64,000 nucleotides of DNA. Source: CAIQQQ01 sp040399685 (GTDB lineage: Bacteria; Pseudomonadota; Alphaproteobacteria; Acetobacterales; Acetobacteraceae). Position 1 is the first letter of the stretch, and every line of letters starts with the position of its first letter. A program made the position numbers and the translations under genes. Below are positions 25,746 to 35,008 of the stretch, piece by piece. Under the pieces are notes generated by a model. That model saw only the letters and a program-made list of their open reading frames with translations, searched no databases and had not been told where the DNA came from. The stretch is taken from assembly GCA_040399685.1 (NCBI GenBank), contig JBBART010000017.1, forward strand, positions 43,412 through 107,411. Reading direction: 5' to 3'.

Positions 25746-27338
25746 CTATACCCGCTTAACGTTCCAGAACATGGCGAACCCGTTGTTCACCCCGGTCAGC
25801 GAATCGCGATACGCCGTTGCCTGGAGGTACTGCCCGAGCGGCACATACGGCACATCGGTCAGCACCTGGCGCTGGATGTCCTCGCACAGCTTTTTCTGGG
25901 TCGCCACGTCCGGCGCGTCGAACCAGGCGTTGCGGAGATCCTCGATCTTCTGGCTGGTGGGCCAGCCGAACCAGCCCGTCTCGCCGTTGCCGCGCAGCGA
26001 CAGGTGGCCGGCCGGGTTGAGCATGTCGGTGCCGGCCCAGGCGGTGAAGAAGATGCTCCAGCCACCAGCCGAAGGCGGGTCCTTACGGGTGCGGCGTTGC
26101 AGCACGGTGCCCCAGTCGAGCGACTGGTATTCCACGTTCATGCCGGCCTTGGTGAGGAAATCGGCGCCCACATCGGCCATCGCCTTCAGCACCGGGAAGT
26201 CGGCAGCCACGATCAGCACGACCTTCTCGCCGTTGTAGCCGGCGGCCTTCAGATCGGCCTTCACCTTGTCAAAGTCGCGCTTGCCGGTCAGCACATCGAG
26301 GCCGACATCGGTGGCAAACGGTGTGCCGGGGCAGAACACGCCCACCTTGTCGCGCCACATGCCGGGGTCGGTGCCGACCACGGCCTGCATCACGTCCGCC
26401 TGCTCCACGGCGCCGAGGATGGCGCGGCGGATGGCGGGGTTGTCGAACGGCGGCTGCAGATGGTTCATCCGCATGATGGCGATCTGGCCGGACGGGTCCT
26501 GCACCGACACCTTCACGCCGCGGGCGCGCTTCAGCAGCGGCAGCAGGTCGGCGGCGGCGTAGTCCCACCAATCCTGCTCACCCGATTGCAGGGCGGCGGC
26601 GGCGGTGGCGGGGTCGGGGATGGTGGTCCATTCCACGCGGTCGAAATGCGCGACCTTGGGGCCGGAGGTCCAGTCGGTGATGCCGTCCGGGCGGGGCACA
26701 TAGGCCTCGTTGCGGGCATAGACCACCTTGGCGCCGGTCACGCGTTCGTTGGCCACGAAGCGGTATGGGCCAGAGCCGACCATTTCCTGCACCTGGGTGA
26801 AGGCGTCGGTTTTGGCCAGGCGCTCGGGCATCATCGCCGGCATCACGGTGGGGGATTTGCCGAGAGCGTCCGGCAGCAGCGGGAACAGCTTCTTGAGCTT
26901 GAAGCGGATGGTCTTGTCGTCGGGTGCTGACAATTCGTCGGTGGCCGCCATCAGGGCGCCGCCGAACGCGTCGCGCTTGGCCCAGCGCTGGATGCTTGCC
27001 ACGCAATCGCGCGCGAGAACCGGCGTGCCGTCATGCCATTTCAGACCGTCGCGCAGCGTGAGGTTCCACAGCAGGCCATTGTTCTCGATCGTGTGGCCGG
27101 CGACCATCTGCGGATGGGCGGCGTAGGAACTGTCCTGGCCATACAGCGTGTCAAACACCAGGTAACCGTGGTTGCGCGTCACATACGCCGTCGTCCAATG
27201 CGGATCGATGACGGACAGATCCGATTGCGGGATAAATTTGAGTGTGGTCTTGCTCTGCGCCCGCACAAGAGAGGGTGCGGCGAGATTGCTGGCGCCGATT
27301 GCGACCGTGCTTGCGGCCAGAAAACTGCGACGTTTCAT
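25746..27338 (-). CDS. Dpp/Opp-type ABC transporter substrate-binding protein (SBP family 5), first of three tandem paralogs
   Basis: 530 residues from ATG 27338, with AAGGGAC just upstream. The signal MKRRSFLAASTVAIGASNLA has twin arginines. The mature start TLKFIPQSDLSVIDPHWTTA and the LRDGLKWHDGTPVLARDCVA segment are shared with the paralogs downstream. It is the promoter-proximal gene of the long minus-strand run that ends with the cupin gene, and it diverges from gtrA across about 107 bases. Confidence 0.9.
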   Translation of the reverse strand: MKRRSFLAASTVAIGASNLAAPSLVRAQSKTTLKFIPQSDLSVIDPHWTTAYVTRNHGYLVFDTLYGQDSSYAAHPQMVAGHTIENNGLLWNLTLRDGLKWHDGTPVLARDCVASIQRWAKRDAFGGALMAATDELSAPDDKTIRFKLKKLFPLLPDALGKSPTVMPAMMPERLAKTDAFTQVQEMVGSGPYRFVANERVTGAKVVYARNEAYVPRPDGITDWTSGPKVAHFDRVEWTTIPDPATAAAALQSGEQDWWDYAAADLLPLLKRARGVKVSVQDPSGQIAIMRMNHLQPPFDNPAIRRAILGAVEQADVMQAVVGTDPGMWRDKVGVFCPGTPFATDVGLDVLTGKRDFDKVKADLKAAGYNGEKVVLIVAADFPVLKAMADVGADFLTKAGMNVEYQSLDWGTVLQRRTRKDPPSAGGWSIFFTAWAGTDMLNPAGHLSLRGNGETGWFGWPTSQKIEDLRNAWFDAPDVATQKKLCEDIQRQVLTDVPYVPLGQYLQATAYRDSLTGVNNGFAMFWNVKRV

Positions 27339-27445
27339 GTCCCTTACTCCACCTGGAGAGTTATGTAACGACGATGGCAGGACGCGATGCCGCCCGCAAG
27401 CAGCGCCACTTCCCATTCCCGTTCATCGGCGCTAGGCACCCGGGT

Positions 27446-27868
27446 ATGACATTGAACATCCGGCAGCAGAGCATCTCCCGCCATTGGCCGTTGCTGGCGC
27501 AGTTCCTTCGCTTCGGCACCGTCGGCGGCCTTGGCTTCATCGTCGACAACGCGGTTGTCTATGGACTGCGCGGCTCGGTGGGGCTGAACTGGGCGGGCGC
27601 GCTGGCGTTCCCGGCGGCGGCGACCGTGACCTGGGCCGTCAACCGGATCTGGACGTTTCGCGGCCAGGGCAGCGGCTCGGCGGGCGCCCAATGGTTGCGC
27701 TTCCTGGCGGTGAATTCCGTGGGCTTCGTGCTGAACCGCGGCACGTTCTTCATTCTGGTGGCGACCAGCACGCTCTGTGTCGACTACCCGGTGCTGGCCA
27801 CCGGGGCGGGCACGGCGGCGGGCATGTTCGTCAATTTCGGGCTTTCGCGCAAAATCGTGTTCAAATGA
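27446..27868 (+). CDS. GtrA-family membrane protein
   Basis: 140 residues with four hydrophobic segments and the family pattern QFLRFGTVGGLGFIVDNAVV near residues 19-38, NRIWTF after the second helix, and a C-terminal FGLSRKIVF. GtrA-like proteins help move lipid-linked sugars across the inner membrane. The following gene is a DPM1-like glycosyltransferase, the usual partner, 74 bases downstream. The start at 27446 fits the domain boundary; the longer open frame overlaps the divergent promoter region. Confidence 0.88.
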   Translation: MTLNIRQQSISRHWPLLAQFLRFGTVGGLGFIVDNAVVYGLRGSVGLNWAGALAFPAAATVTWAVNRIWTFRGQGSGSAGAQWLRFLAVNSVGFVLNRGTFFILVATSTLCVDYPVLATGAGTAAGMFVNFGLSRKIVFK

Positions 27869-27942
27869 TAAAGATACGAACGCGGTGATGACACCGATTC
27901 TGCCGCCTGACGACGATCGCTCATAACGTGAAAGCGAACCCT

Positions 27943-28866
27943 ATGCGCCTGGCCGTTATCCTGCCGTGCTACAACGAAGAAATTGCTATCGCGAAGGTGG
28001 TGGCGGAATTCCGGGCAGCCCTGCCGGATGCGGTGATCTACGTCTATGACAACAATTCGTCTGATCGCACCCGTGAGATCGCCCTTGCTGCCGGCGCGGT
28101 GGTGCGCACCGAGCGCCAGCAGGGCAAGGGCCACGTGGTGGCGCGCGCCTTCGCCGATGTGGAGGCCGACGTCTATGTGATGGCGGACGGCGATGACACC
28201 TACGACGCCTCCGTGGCCGCCGAGATGGTGGACATGCTGCTGCGCGACAGGCTCGACATGGTGACCGGCATCCGCGTGACGACGATCCAGGCGGCCTACC
28301 GCCCCGGCCACCGGTTCGGCAACTGGATGCTGACAGGCGCCGTGCGCGCTGTGTTTGGCGACCGTATCACCGATATGCTGAGCGGCTACCGGGTGTTCAG
28401 CCGCAGGTTCGTGAAGTCGTTTCCGGCCATGGCGTCGGGCTTTGAGACCGAGACCGAGTTCACCGTCCATGCGCTTGAACTGTCGATGCCGCTGGGCGAG
28501 ATCGAGACCGCCTATCGGGAGCGTCCGCCCGGCTCCGAATCCAAGCTGCGCACGTATGTGGACGGCATCCGCATCCTGAACACCATCATGATGCTGGTGA
28601 AGAACGAACGGCCTTTGGAGTTTTTCGGGATTGTCGGAGTCCTTCTGTTGGCGCTGGGCTTGGTGATCGGCTTCCCGGTGATCATCACCTTCCTGGAAAC
28701 CCAGATGGTGCCGCGCCTGCCGAGTGCGGTGCTGGCGGTGGGGCTGGTGCTGCTGTCATTTCTGCTGATTTCCAGCGGCCTGGTGCTGGCCAGCGTGGCG
28801 CGCGGGCGCAAGGAGATGAAGCGGCTCGCCTATCTGGCCATTCCCGCCACCGGCATCGATCCATGA
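27943..28866 (+). CDS. Family 2 glycosyltransferase (polyprenyl-phosphate sugar transferase type)
   Basis: 307 residues from ATG 27943; an in-frame GTG at 27928 would add five residues. The GT-A fold begins at once with LAVILPCYNEE, followed by VYDNNSSDRT and the metal-binding VMADGDDTYD (about 85-94). Two hydrophobic segments at the C-terminus anchor it. Such enzymes transfer a sugar from a nucleotide donor to undecaprenyl phosphate, and GtrA then flips the product. The stop overlaps the start of the mepA-like gene by four bases, so envelope modification is the likely theme. Confidence 0.88.
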   Translation: MRLAVILPCYNEEIAIAKVVAEFRAALPDAVIYVYDNNSSDRTREIALAAGAVVRTERQQGKGHVVARAFADVEADVYVMADGDDTYDASVAAEMVDMLLRDRLDMVTGIRVTTIQAAYRPGHRFGNWMLTGAVRAVFGDRITDMLSGYRVFSRRFVKSFPAMASGFETETEFTVHALELSMPLGEIETAYRERPPGSESKLRTYVDGIRILNTIMMLVKNERPLEFFGIVGVLLLALGLVIGFPVIITFLETQMVPRLPSAVLAVGLVLLSFLLISSGLVLASVARGRKEMKRLAYLAIPATGIDP

Positions 28867-29678
28867 TCGCACGATGGCTGCTGCTGGCGGTGTTGCTGCC
28901 GACGGGGGCATTGGCATCCGGCCCGCCCACCCCCGCCCCCGGCCCGGCCCGCATCATCGGCGCCGGCGATGCCGGGTGCATCGCGGGGGCGATACGCCTG
29001 CCCGACACCGCGCCAGGCATGCAGACCATCAGGGTTTCCCGCAGCACGTTCTGGGGGCATCCGGCGGTGATTTCCGCGCTGCAATCGCTGGCGATGCGGG
29101 CACATGCGGCGGGACTGCCAGACCTTTATATGAACGATATTTCCGATCCGCGCGGCGGGCCGATGGCGGGCGTTCATGCCAGCCACCAACGCGGGCTGGA
29201 TGCCGATGTGTGGCTGGACGTGGCCGGGCCACATCCGGTTCTGCCGGTGAAGGCGCGCGAGCAGATGGAGCCGCCCAGCCTGGTGCGGTCCGACCAGCGC
29301 GGCATCGAGCCCGGGCTGTGGCGACCTGAACACGTCACGTTGCTGCGCCTGGCCGCCACCCAGCCAGGGGTGGACCGTGTGCTCGTCAACGCCGCCATCA
29401 AGCGGCAATTGTGCCAGAGCGTGACGGGCGATCGCAGTTGGTTGCAGCGCGTGCGCCCCTGGTATGGCCACGCCTCCCATATGCACCTTCATTTCGCCTG
29501 CCCCGCCGGCCAGCCGCAATGCGTCGACCAGCCGCCTCCCCCCCCCGGCGATGGCTGCGACGCCTCGCTGCAATGGTGGTTCGACCGGCTGGATGCGCCG
29601 AGATCCACCGCCCCTGCCACGCCGGCCAAGCCCGTTGTGCTGCCGCCGGCGTGTCGCGCCATCATGGGGCTGCCCTAA
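28863..29678 (+). CDS. mepA: Penicillin-insensitive murein endopeptidase (MepA family, M74)
   Basis: 271 residues with an N-terminal signal (LLLAVLLPTGALASG). The zinc-site motif HASHQRGLDADVW lies at residues 105-117 and WYGHASHMHLHFACP at 201-215, both diagnostic of MepA/LAS metallopeptidases. It cleaves D-alanyl-meso-diaminopimelate cross-links of peptidoglycan in the periplasm. The ATG overlaps the upstream glycosyltransferase stop (ATGA), which is an unusual coupling of a lipid-sugar transferase with a murein hydrolase. A proline-rich stretch follows the catalytic domain. Confidence 0.93.
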   Translation: MIARWLLLAVLLPTGALASGPPTPAPGPARIIGAGDAGCIAGAIRLPDTAPGMQTIRVSRSTFWGHPAVISALQSLAMRAHAAGLPDLYMNDISDPRGGPMAGVHASHQRGLDADVWLDVAGPHPVLPVKAREQMEPPSLVRSDQRGIEPGLWRPEHVTLLRLAATQPGVDRVLVNAAIKRQLCQSVTGDRSWLQRVRPWYGHASHMHLHFACPAGQPQCVDQPPPPPGDGCDASLQWWFDRLDAPRSTAPATPAKPVVLPPACRAIMGLP

Positions 29679-29681
29679 CCG

Positions 29682-30836
29682 ATGCAGATTGCCACCAAAC
29701 GTGCCGCCGGCGTGTTCGTGGCAGGCTTCATGACCTTCGTGAACCTCTACACCCCGCAGGCCTTTCTGCCGGTGATGGCGGACGATCTTGGCAGTTCGGC
29801 CACCCGGATCGGGCTTTCGATCACCGTGACCTTGCTCGCGGTGGCGCTCATGGCGCCCGTGGCGGGGGCGATCAGCGATCGTTTTGGGCGAAAACGGCTG
29901 ATCGTGGGCGCCTGTGCGGCTGTGATTGTGCCAACCTTGCTGGTGGCGACCAGTGCCGGGCTGGAATCCTTGCTGATCTGGCGCTTCCTGCAGGGCATGC
30001 TGCTGCCGTTCATCTTCACCGTCACCGTCGCCTATGTCGCCGATGAATGCAGCGGGACCGAGGCGATAAAGGTTTCCGGCCTGTATGCCTCGGGCACCAT
30101 CTTCGGGGGATTTTCGGGCCGGTTCATCGGCGGGTTGGTGGCCGACATGGCGGGCTGGCGGGCAGTGTTCCTGGTGTTGGCGGCGCTGACTGCCTGCGGG
30201 GCGCTGTTCGTGGCCTGGGCGATGCCGCGCGAACAGCGATTCCGTGCGGTGGTCGGCGGGCTTGGCGCCACGTTGCAGGCTTACGGCGAACATCTGCGCA
30301 ACCGCCGGCTGCTGGCCACCTGCGGCATTGGCTTCGGCATGTTGTTCTCGACGGTGGCATGTTTCACCTTCGTGAATTTTCACCTGGCGGACCCGCCGTT
30401 CAGCCTGTCGCCAACCCATTTGGGGTCAGTGTTCGCGGTCTATCTGCTGGGCATGGTCACGGCTCCGCTCGCCACACGCGTGGCGGTATCGATCGGCCGT
30501 TGGCGCGCGCTGGTTCTGGCGCTGCTGTGTGCCGCCTGTGGCCTGTTGCTGACGCTGTCTAGCACGTTGGCGGTTGTCATCGCCGGGCTGGCGCTGGTGA
30601 CCGGCGGGTTGTTCGTGGTGCAGGCGCTGTCGCTCGGCTTTATCGGCGCCACCGTCACGCGGGCGCGGTCCTCGGCCGTGGGGCTTTATGTAACGGTGTT
30701 CTATATCGGTGGATCGGTCGGCGGCGTGGCGCCGGGTTGGCTGTGGCATCATGCTGGCTGGCCGGGCGTGGTCGGGCTTATTTTGGCCGTTCTGGCCGTC
30801 ATGGGCGTCGTTGGCAGCCTGTCATGGCGCCGATGA
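29682..30836 (+). CDS. MFS transporter
   Basis: 384 residues with about twelve hydrophobic segments. The MFS loop motif AISDRFGRKRLIVG lies between helices 2 and 3 (about residues 63-76). The N-terminal TFVNLYTPQAFLPVMADDLG recalls the YnfM/arabinose-efflux branch. It starts three bases after the mepA stop, so it is probably the last gene of the gtrA run. Direction of transport and substrate cannot be read. Confidence 0.88.
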   Translation: MQIATKRAAGVFVAGFMTFVNLYTPQAFLPVMADDLGSSATRIGLSITVTLLAVALMAPVAGAISDRFGRKRLIVGACAAVIVPTLLVATSAGLESLLIWRFLQGMLLPFIFTVTVAYVADECSGTEAIKVSGLYASGTIFGGFSGRFIGGLVADMAGWRAVFLVLAALTACGALFVAWAMPREQRFRAVVGGLGATLQAYGEHLRNRRLLATCGIGFGMLFSTVACFTFVNFHLADPPFSLSPTHLGSVFAVYLLGMVTAPLATRVAVSIGRWRALVLALLCAACGLLLTLSSTLAVVIAGLALVTGGLFVVQALSLGFIGATVTRARSSAVGLYVTVFYIGGSVGGVAPGWLWHHAGWPGVVGLILAVLAVMGVVGSLSWRR

Positions 30837-30918
30837 AGGCGATCATGGGGTTACAGGACGGGCTGACACACCATATCGTAAGATAACTTCCAAGCCTCCA
30901 GCAGCGAGAACCATTGCC

Positions 30919-33276
30919 ATGAACGCTCCGTTTGATCACGCCTCCTTGCCTGCGGACCGTTTTGCCATTGGTCAATCCGTCTCCCGCTTCGAGGACCCAA
31001 CCCTGCTGCGCGGCGAAGGCCGCTACACCGACGACCTCAATGTGCCCGGCCAGCTTTATGGCGTGATGGTGCGCAGCCGCGTGGCCCATGGCGTGCTGAC
31101 GGCGTTGCACACCGATGAGGCCCGCGCCATGCCGGGCGTGCGCGCCATCCTCACCGAGGCCGACCTGAAGGCCGCCGGCATCAAGCCGATGCAGGTCAAT
31201 GTGGCCGGCGCCAACCGCGATGGCAGCCCAACACCCAAGCCCGTGCAATACGCCCTGGCTGGCACCCATGTGCGCTATGTCGGCGATCCGATCGCCATGG
31301 TGATCGCCGACACCGCCATACAGGCGAAAGACGCAGCCGAAGCGGTGTTCGCCGAGATCGACAGCCTTCCTGCCGTCACCGACGCCCGTGCCGCCGATGC
31401 CGCTTCGGCACCGTTGGTGCATGAGGACGTTCCGGGCAATCTGGTGCTTGATTTCCATTATGGCGACACCGCCATGGTCAGCGCCGCCTTTGCAAAGGCG
31501 GCGCACGTCACCCGCCTGGATTTGCGCAACAGCCGCGTGGTGGTGGCCGCCATGGAGCCACGCTCGGCGATTGCCGATTTTGACGCCGAGACCGGCGCGT
31601 TCGTGCTGCGTCTTGGCTGCCAGGGCGTGTTCGGCATGCGGCAGGGCCTGCGCGCCATCCTGGACGTGCCGGTGGAAAAGATGCGCGTGCTGACCGGCAA
31701 TGTCGGTGGGTCGTTCGGCATGAAGGCGTCGGTCTATCCGGAATATATTTGTACCCTCGCCGCCGCGCGCCTGCTCGGCGCCCCGGTGAAATGGACCGAT
31801 GACCGCTCGGAATCGTTCCTGTCCGACAGCCACGGCCGCGACCATGACATGACCTGCGAACTGGCGCTGGACGCCGAGGGCGACTTCCTGGCGCTGCGCG
31901 TGACCGGCTACGGCAATGTGGGCGCCTATTTGTCCAACTCCACCACCATTCCGCCCACCAGCAACACGGTGAAGAACATCATCGGCGTCTATCGCACCCC
32001 GCTGGTGGAGGTGTCGTCGCGCTGCATGTTCACCAACACCACCCCGGTGGGTGCCTATCGTGGCGCCGGACGGCCGGAGGGCAATTACTACATGGAGCGG
32101 CTGGTCGAGACTGCCGCCCGCGAGATGGGCATCGACCGGATCGAACTGCGCCGCCGCAACCATATCGATCCGTCCGCCATCCCCTACACCGCGCCGTCTG
32201 GCATGATCTATGACAGCGGCGACTTCCCGGCCTTGCTGGAGGAGGTGTTGATCGCCAACGAATGGGACGGCTATTCGGCCCGCAAGGCCGAAAGCCGCCA
32301 GCGCGGCCGCGTGCGTGGCCGTGGCATCGGCCAGTATCTGGAAGTGACCGCCCCTGCCGGCAACGAAATGGGCGGCGTGCGCTTCGAGGCGGACGGCACC
32401 GTGACCATCCTCACCGGCACGCTGGATTACGGCCAGGGCCATGCCTCGCCGTTCGCGCAGGTGCTCGCCGCGCAGTTGGGCGTGCCGTTCGAGCGCATCC
32501 GCCTGATGCAGGGCGACAGCGACCAGTTGATCGCCGGCGGCGGCACCGGTGGCAGCCGTTCGATCATGCAGTCCGGCTCGGCGATCATCGCCGCCAGCGA
32601 GAAGGTGATCGAGAACGGCACCAAGGTGGCGGCCCATGTGCTTGAGGCCGCATCGGCGGATATCGAGTTCGGTGGCGGGCGGTTCAGCATCGTCGGCACC
32701 GATCGCAGCATCGGCATCATGGAACTGGCCGAGAAGGTTCTCGCCGGGATCACCCTTTCCGACGGCAGCGTGGCCACGCTGGATGCGCAACTGGTGTTCG
32801 CCGGCGTGCCGTCGGCCTTCCCGAACGGCTGCCACATCGCCGAAATCGAACTGGACCCGGAGACCGGCGTGATCGAGGTGGTGAAATACGACACCGTCAA
32901 CGATTTCGGCGTGCTGGTGAACCCCATGCTGGTCGAAGGCCAGGCGCATGGCGGCATCGTGCAGGGCATCGGCCAGGCGCTGTGCGAGTCGGTGGTCTAT
33001 GACGAGGACGGTCAGGTTCTAAGCGGCTCCTACATGGATTACCAGCTGCCCCGCGCCGTGGATGCGCCGGGCTTCACCTTCGCCAGCCATCCGGTGCCAG
33101 CCAAGACGAACTCCCTGGGCGTGAAGGGCTGCGGCGAGGCTGGTTGTGCGGGCAGTCTGCCGGCGGTGATGAATGCGGTGGCGGATGCGCTGAGCGAATT
33201 CGGCATTCCGCATATCGACATGCCGGCCACGCCGCAGCGCGTGTGGTCGGCCCTGCAGGCGGCACGCGCTGCCTGA
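30919..33276 (+). CDS. Molybdenum hydroxylase large subunit (CoxL-like), orphan
   Basis: 785 residues. N-terminal QSVSRFEDPTLLRGEGRYTD, the AYRGAGRPEG loop near residue 379 and LGVKGCGEAG near 738 assign it to the xanthine dehydrogenase/aldehyde oxidase molybdopterin subunit family. The start is ATG 30919; the longer open frame runs back into the MFS gene. No FeS or FAD subunit gene is adjacent. Instead the stop is followed after 13 bases by a gamma-glutamyltransferase gene and then two overlapping genes, so it leads a mixed operon. It probably borrows S and M subunits from another set. Confidence 0.9.
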   Translation: MNAPFDHASLPADRFAIGQSVSRFEDPTLLRGEGRYTDDLNVPGQLYGVMVRSRVAHGVLTALHTDEARAMPGVRAILTEADLKAAGIKPMQVNVAGANRDGSPTPKPVQYALAGTHVRYVGDPIAMVIADTAIQAKDAAEAVFAEIDSLPAVTDARAADAASAPLVHEDVPGNLVLDFHYGDTAMVSAAFAKAAHVTRLDLRNSRVVVAAMEPRSAIADFDAETGAFVLRLGCQGVFGMRQGLRAILDVPVEKMRVLTGNVGGSFGMKASVYPEYICTLAAARLLGAPVKWTDDRSESFLSDSHGRDHDMTCELALDAEGDFLALRVTGYGNVGAYLSNSTTIPPTSNTVKNIIGVYRTPLVEVSSRCMFTNTTPVGAYRGAGRPEGNYYMERLVETAAREMGIDRIELRRRNHIDPSAIPYTAPSGMIYDSGDFPALLEEVLIANEWDGYSARKAESRQRGRVRGRGIGQYLEVTAPAGNEMGGVRFEADGTVTILTGTLDYGQGHASPFAQVLAAQLGVPFERIRLMQGDSDQLIAGGGTGGSRSIMQSGSAIIAASEKVIENGTKVAAHVLEAASADIEFGGGRFSIVGTDRSIGIMELAEKVLAGITLSDGSVATLDAQLVFAGVPSAFPNGCHIAEIELDPETGVIEVVKYDTVNDFGVLVNPMLVEGQAHGGIVQGIGQALCESVVYDEDGQVLSGSYMDYQLPRAVDAPGFTFASHPVPAKTNSLGVKGCGEAGCAGSLPAVMNAVADALSEFGIPHIDMPATPQRVWSALQAARAA

Positions 33277-33289
33277 TCGGGTGGCGTTG

Positions 33290-35008
33290 ATGATGGATCG
33301 ATCGCTGCGGTGGGGCGTGCTGGCACTGGCCGCCCTGCTGGGTGGCTGCATGGCCCCAGGGGGGACAGCCTCCACCGATGCCATCGATCATGGCGCCAGC
33401 CGCATTGTGGTGTCGGCCCATCCGCTGGCGACAGCGGCCGGGTTGGACATCCTGCGGGCGGGCGGCAGCGCCATCGATGCGGCGATTGCTGTGCAGGCGA
33501 TGCTGGGGTTGGTGGAGCCGCAGGCTTCTGGCTTCCTCGGCGGCACGGTGGTGCTGATCTACAACCCTCAAACCGGCGAAGTTGACAGCTTCGACGGCAT
33601 GGCGACCGCCCCGCAATCGGTGACGCGGTCGGTGTCGGTGGGGCGCAGCGGCACGTTGCTGGACCCACGCGACATGGCGTTCAGCGCCCGGGCCGTGGGT
33701 GTTCCCGGCGTGCTGCCCGCGCTGTGGGCGGCGCACCAGGCACAGGGCAAACGTCCCTGGGCGCAATTGTTTACCGCCGCCGAGACGCTGGCCACCAACG
33801 GCGCGCCGATGCCGAAGCAATTGCATGATATTCTGGTAGAGCCCGGTGCAGACATGGCGCTCGGCGCCCTGCGACTGCCGTATCTGGCAGCAGACGGACA
33901 GGTGATCGCGGAGGGTGCCCTCTTCCGCAACTCCGCCTATGCCGCCGTGCTCAATCGTTTGGCCAGGCTTGGGCCGGATGGGCTTTGGGCAGATGGTGGC
34001 ATGGCGGAATTGCTCGACGCCCTGGGGCGCGGACCGCGCGTGTCACGCATCACCCAGGCCGATCTTCTCAAGGCCGCCCCCCGCATCGACCACGCACTGT
34101 GCGCACCGTGGCAGGCGATGAAGATCTGCACGGCCCAGGCGCCCTCGATGGGCGGGATCGTGATGTTGCAGATCCTGGGCATGGTGCCGCCGGGCAACGC
34201 GGCGGACCCGAGCTTCGTGCATCCGTTCGTGGAAGCCAGCCGCCTCGCCGAGGCCGACCGACGTCGTCATCTGGCCGATCCGGCCTTTGTGGATGTGCCG
34301 GTGGAGGAGTTGCTGGAGCCGGATTACCTGAAGGAACGGGCCGCATTGATCAGCCCGACCACCACCATCACCCGCCCCCGTGCTGGCGAACTCGTCGAGG
34401 CACGCGCCGTGATCGACGATCCGCATGCCCCTCAATCCGCCACCAGCACGATTGCGGTCATTGATGGCAGCGGCCGGGCGCTGGCGATGACCACCACGAT
34501 CAACCTGCATTTCGGCGCCCGGATCGGGGCCCTCGGCATGGTGTTCAACAACGCCTTGCTGAACTTCGCACCACCGCCGCCAACCGCCCTGCCGGAAAAG
34601 GGCGGCCACTACGCCAACGAGATGGAGCCCGGCAAGCGGCCGGTGTCGCCGATCGCCCCGGTGATCGTGCTCGATGCCGGCGGCAAGCCGCTCCTGGTGG
34701 GGGGTGGCGCCGGTGGGCCGATGATCCCGGACACGATGGCGATGGCGCTGACAAGCGTGCTTGTGGGCGGCCAAACGCCCCAGAAGGCGCTCGCCGCCGG
34801 GCATATCGATGCCTCCAACCCGGATCATATCGCCCTTGAGGCTGGCACTGAGGCGGTTTTGCTACAGCCGGCTCTGGAAGCGGTTGGCCACCGGGTGGAA
34901 CTGGAGCCGATCAACACCGGCAACGCCCTGCTGCTGCGCGGCGCCGATGGCTGGTCCGGTCGGTCCGATCCGCGCCGGGATGGCGGGCCTGCCCAGGGAT
35001 TGAAGTGA
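33290..35008 (+). CDS. Gamma-glutamyltransferase (Ntn hydrolase), predicted lipoprotein
   Basis: 572 residues. The N-terminus WGVLALAALLGGC ends at Cys20, a lipobox, so the protein is probably lipid-anchored outside the inner membrane. AGGSAIDAAIAVQAMLGLVEP near 65-85 is a family hallmark. ATSTIAVID near 384-392 aligns with the self-cleavage site, making Thr385 the likely nucleophile. FGARIGALGMVFNN follows. The usual C-terminal GSPGG motif is replaced by a GGGAGGPMIP stretch, so it is a divergent member. It would hydrolyse or transfer gamma-glutamyl groups. ATG at 33293 and GTG at 33281 are alternative starts. Confidence 0.88.
   Translation: MMDRSLRWGVLALAALLGGCMAPGGTASTDAIDHGASRIVVSAHPLATAAGLDILRAGGSAIDAAIAVQAMLGLVEPQASGFLGGTVVLIYNPQTGEVDSFDGMATAPQSVTRSVSVGRSGTLLDPRDMAFSARAVGVPGVLPALWAAHQAQGKRPWAQLFTAAETLATNGAPMPKQLHDILVEPGADMALGALRLPYLAADGQVIAEGALFRNSAYAAVLNRLARLGPDGLWADGGMAELLDALGRGPRVSRITQADLLKAAPRIDHALCAPWQAMKICTAQAPSMGGIVMLQILGMVPPGNAADPSFVHPFVEASRLAEADRRRHLADPAFVDVPVEELLEPDYLKERAALISPTTTITRPRAGELVEARAVIDDPHAPQSATSTIAVIDGSGRALAMTTTINLHFGARIGALGMVFNNALLNFAPPPPTALPEKGGHYANEMEPGKRPVSPIAPVIVLDAGGKPLLVGGGAGGPMIPDTMAMALTSVLVGGQTPQKALAAGHIDASNPDHIALEAGTEAVLLQPALEAVGHRVELEPINTGNALLLRGADGWSGRSDPRRDGGPAQGLK

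Noticed and set aside
30799..32949. 716-codon minus-strand open frame over the third coxL
   Set aside because: Antisense shadow of a real gene; His/Gly/Ala-rich translation with no recognisable fold.
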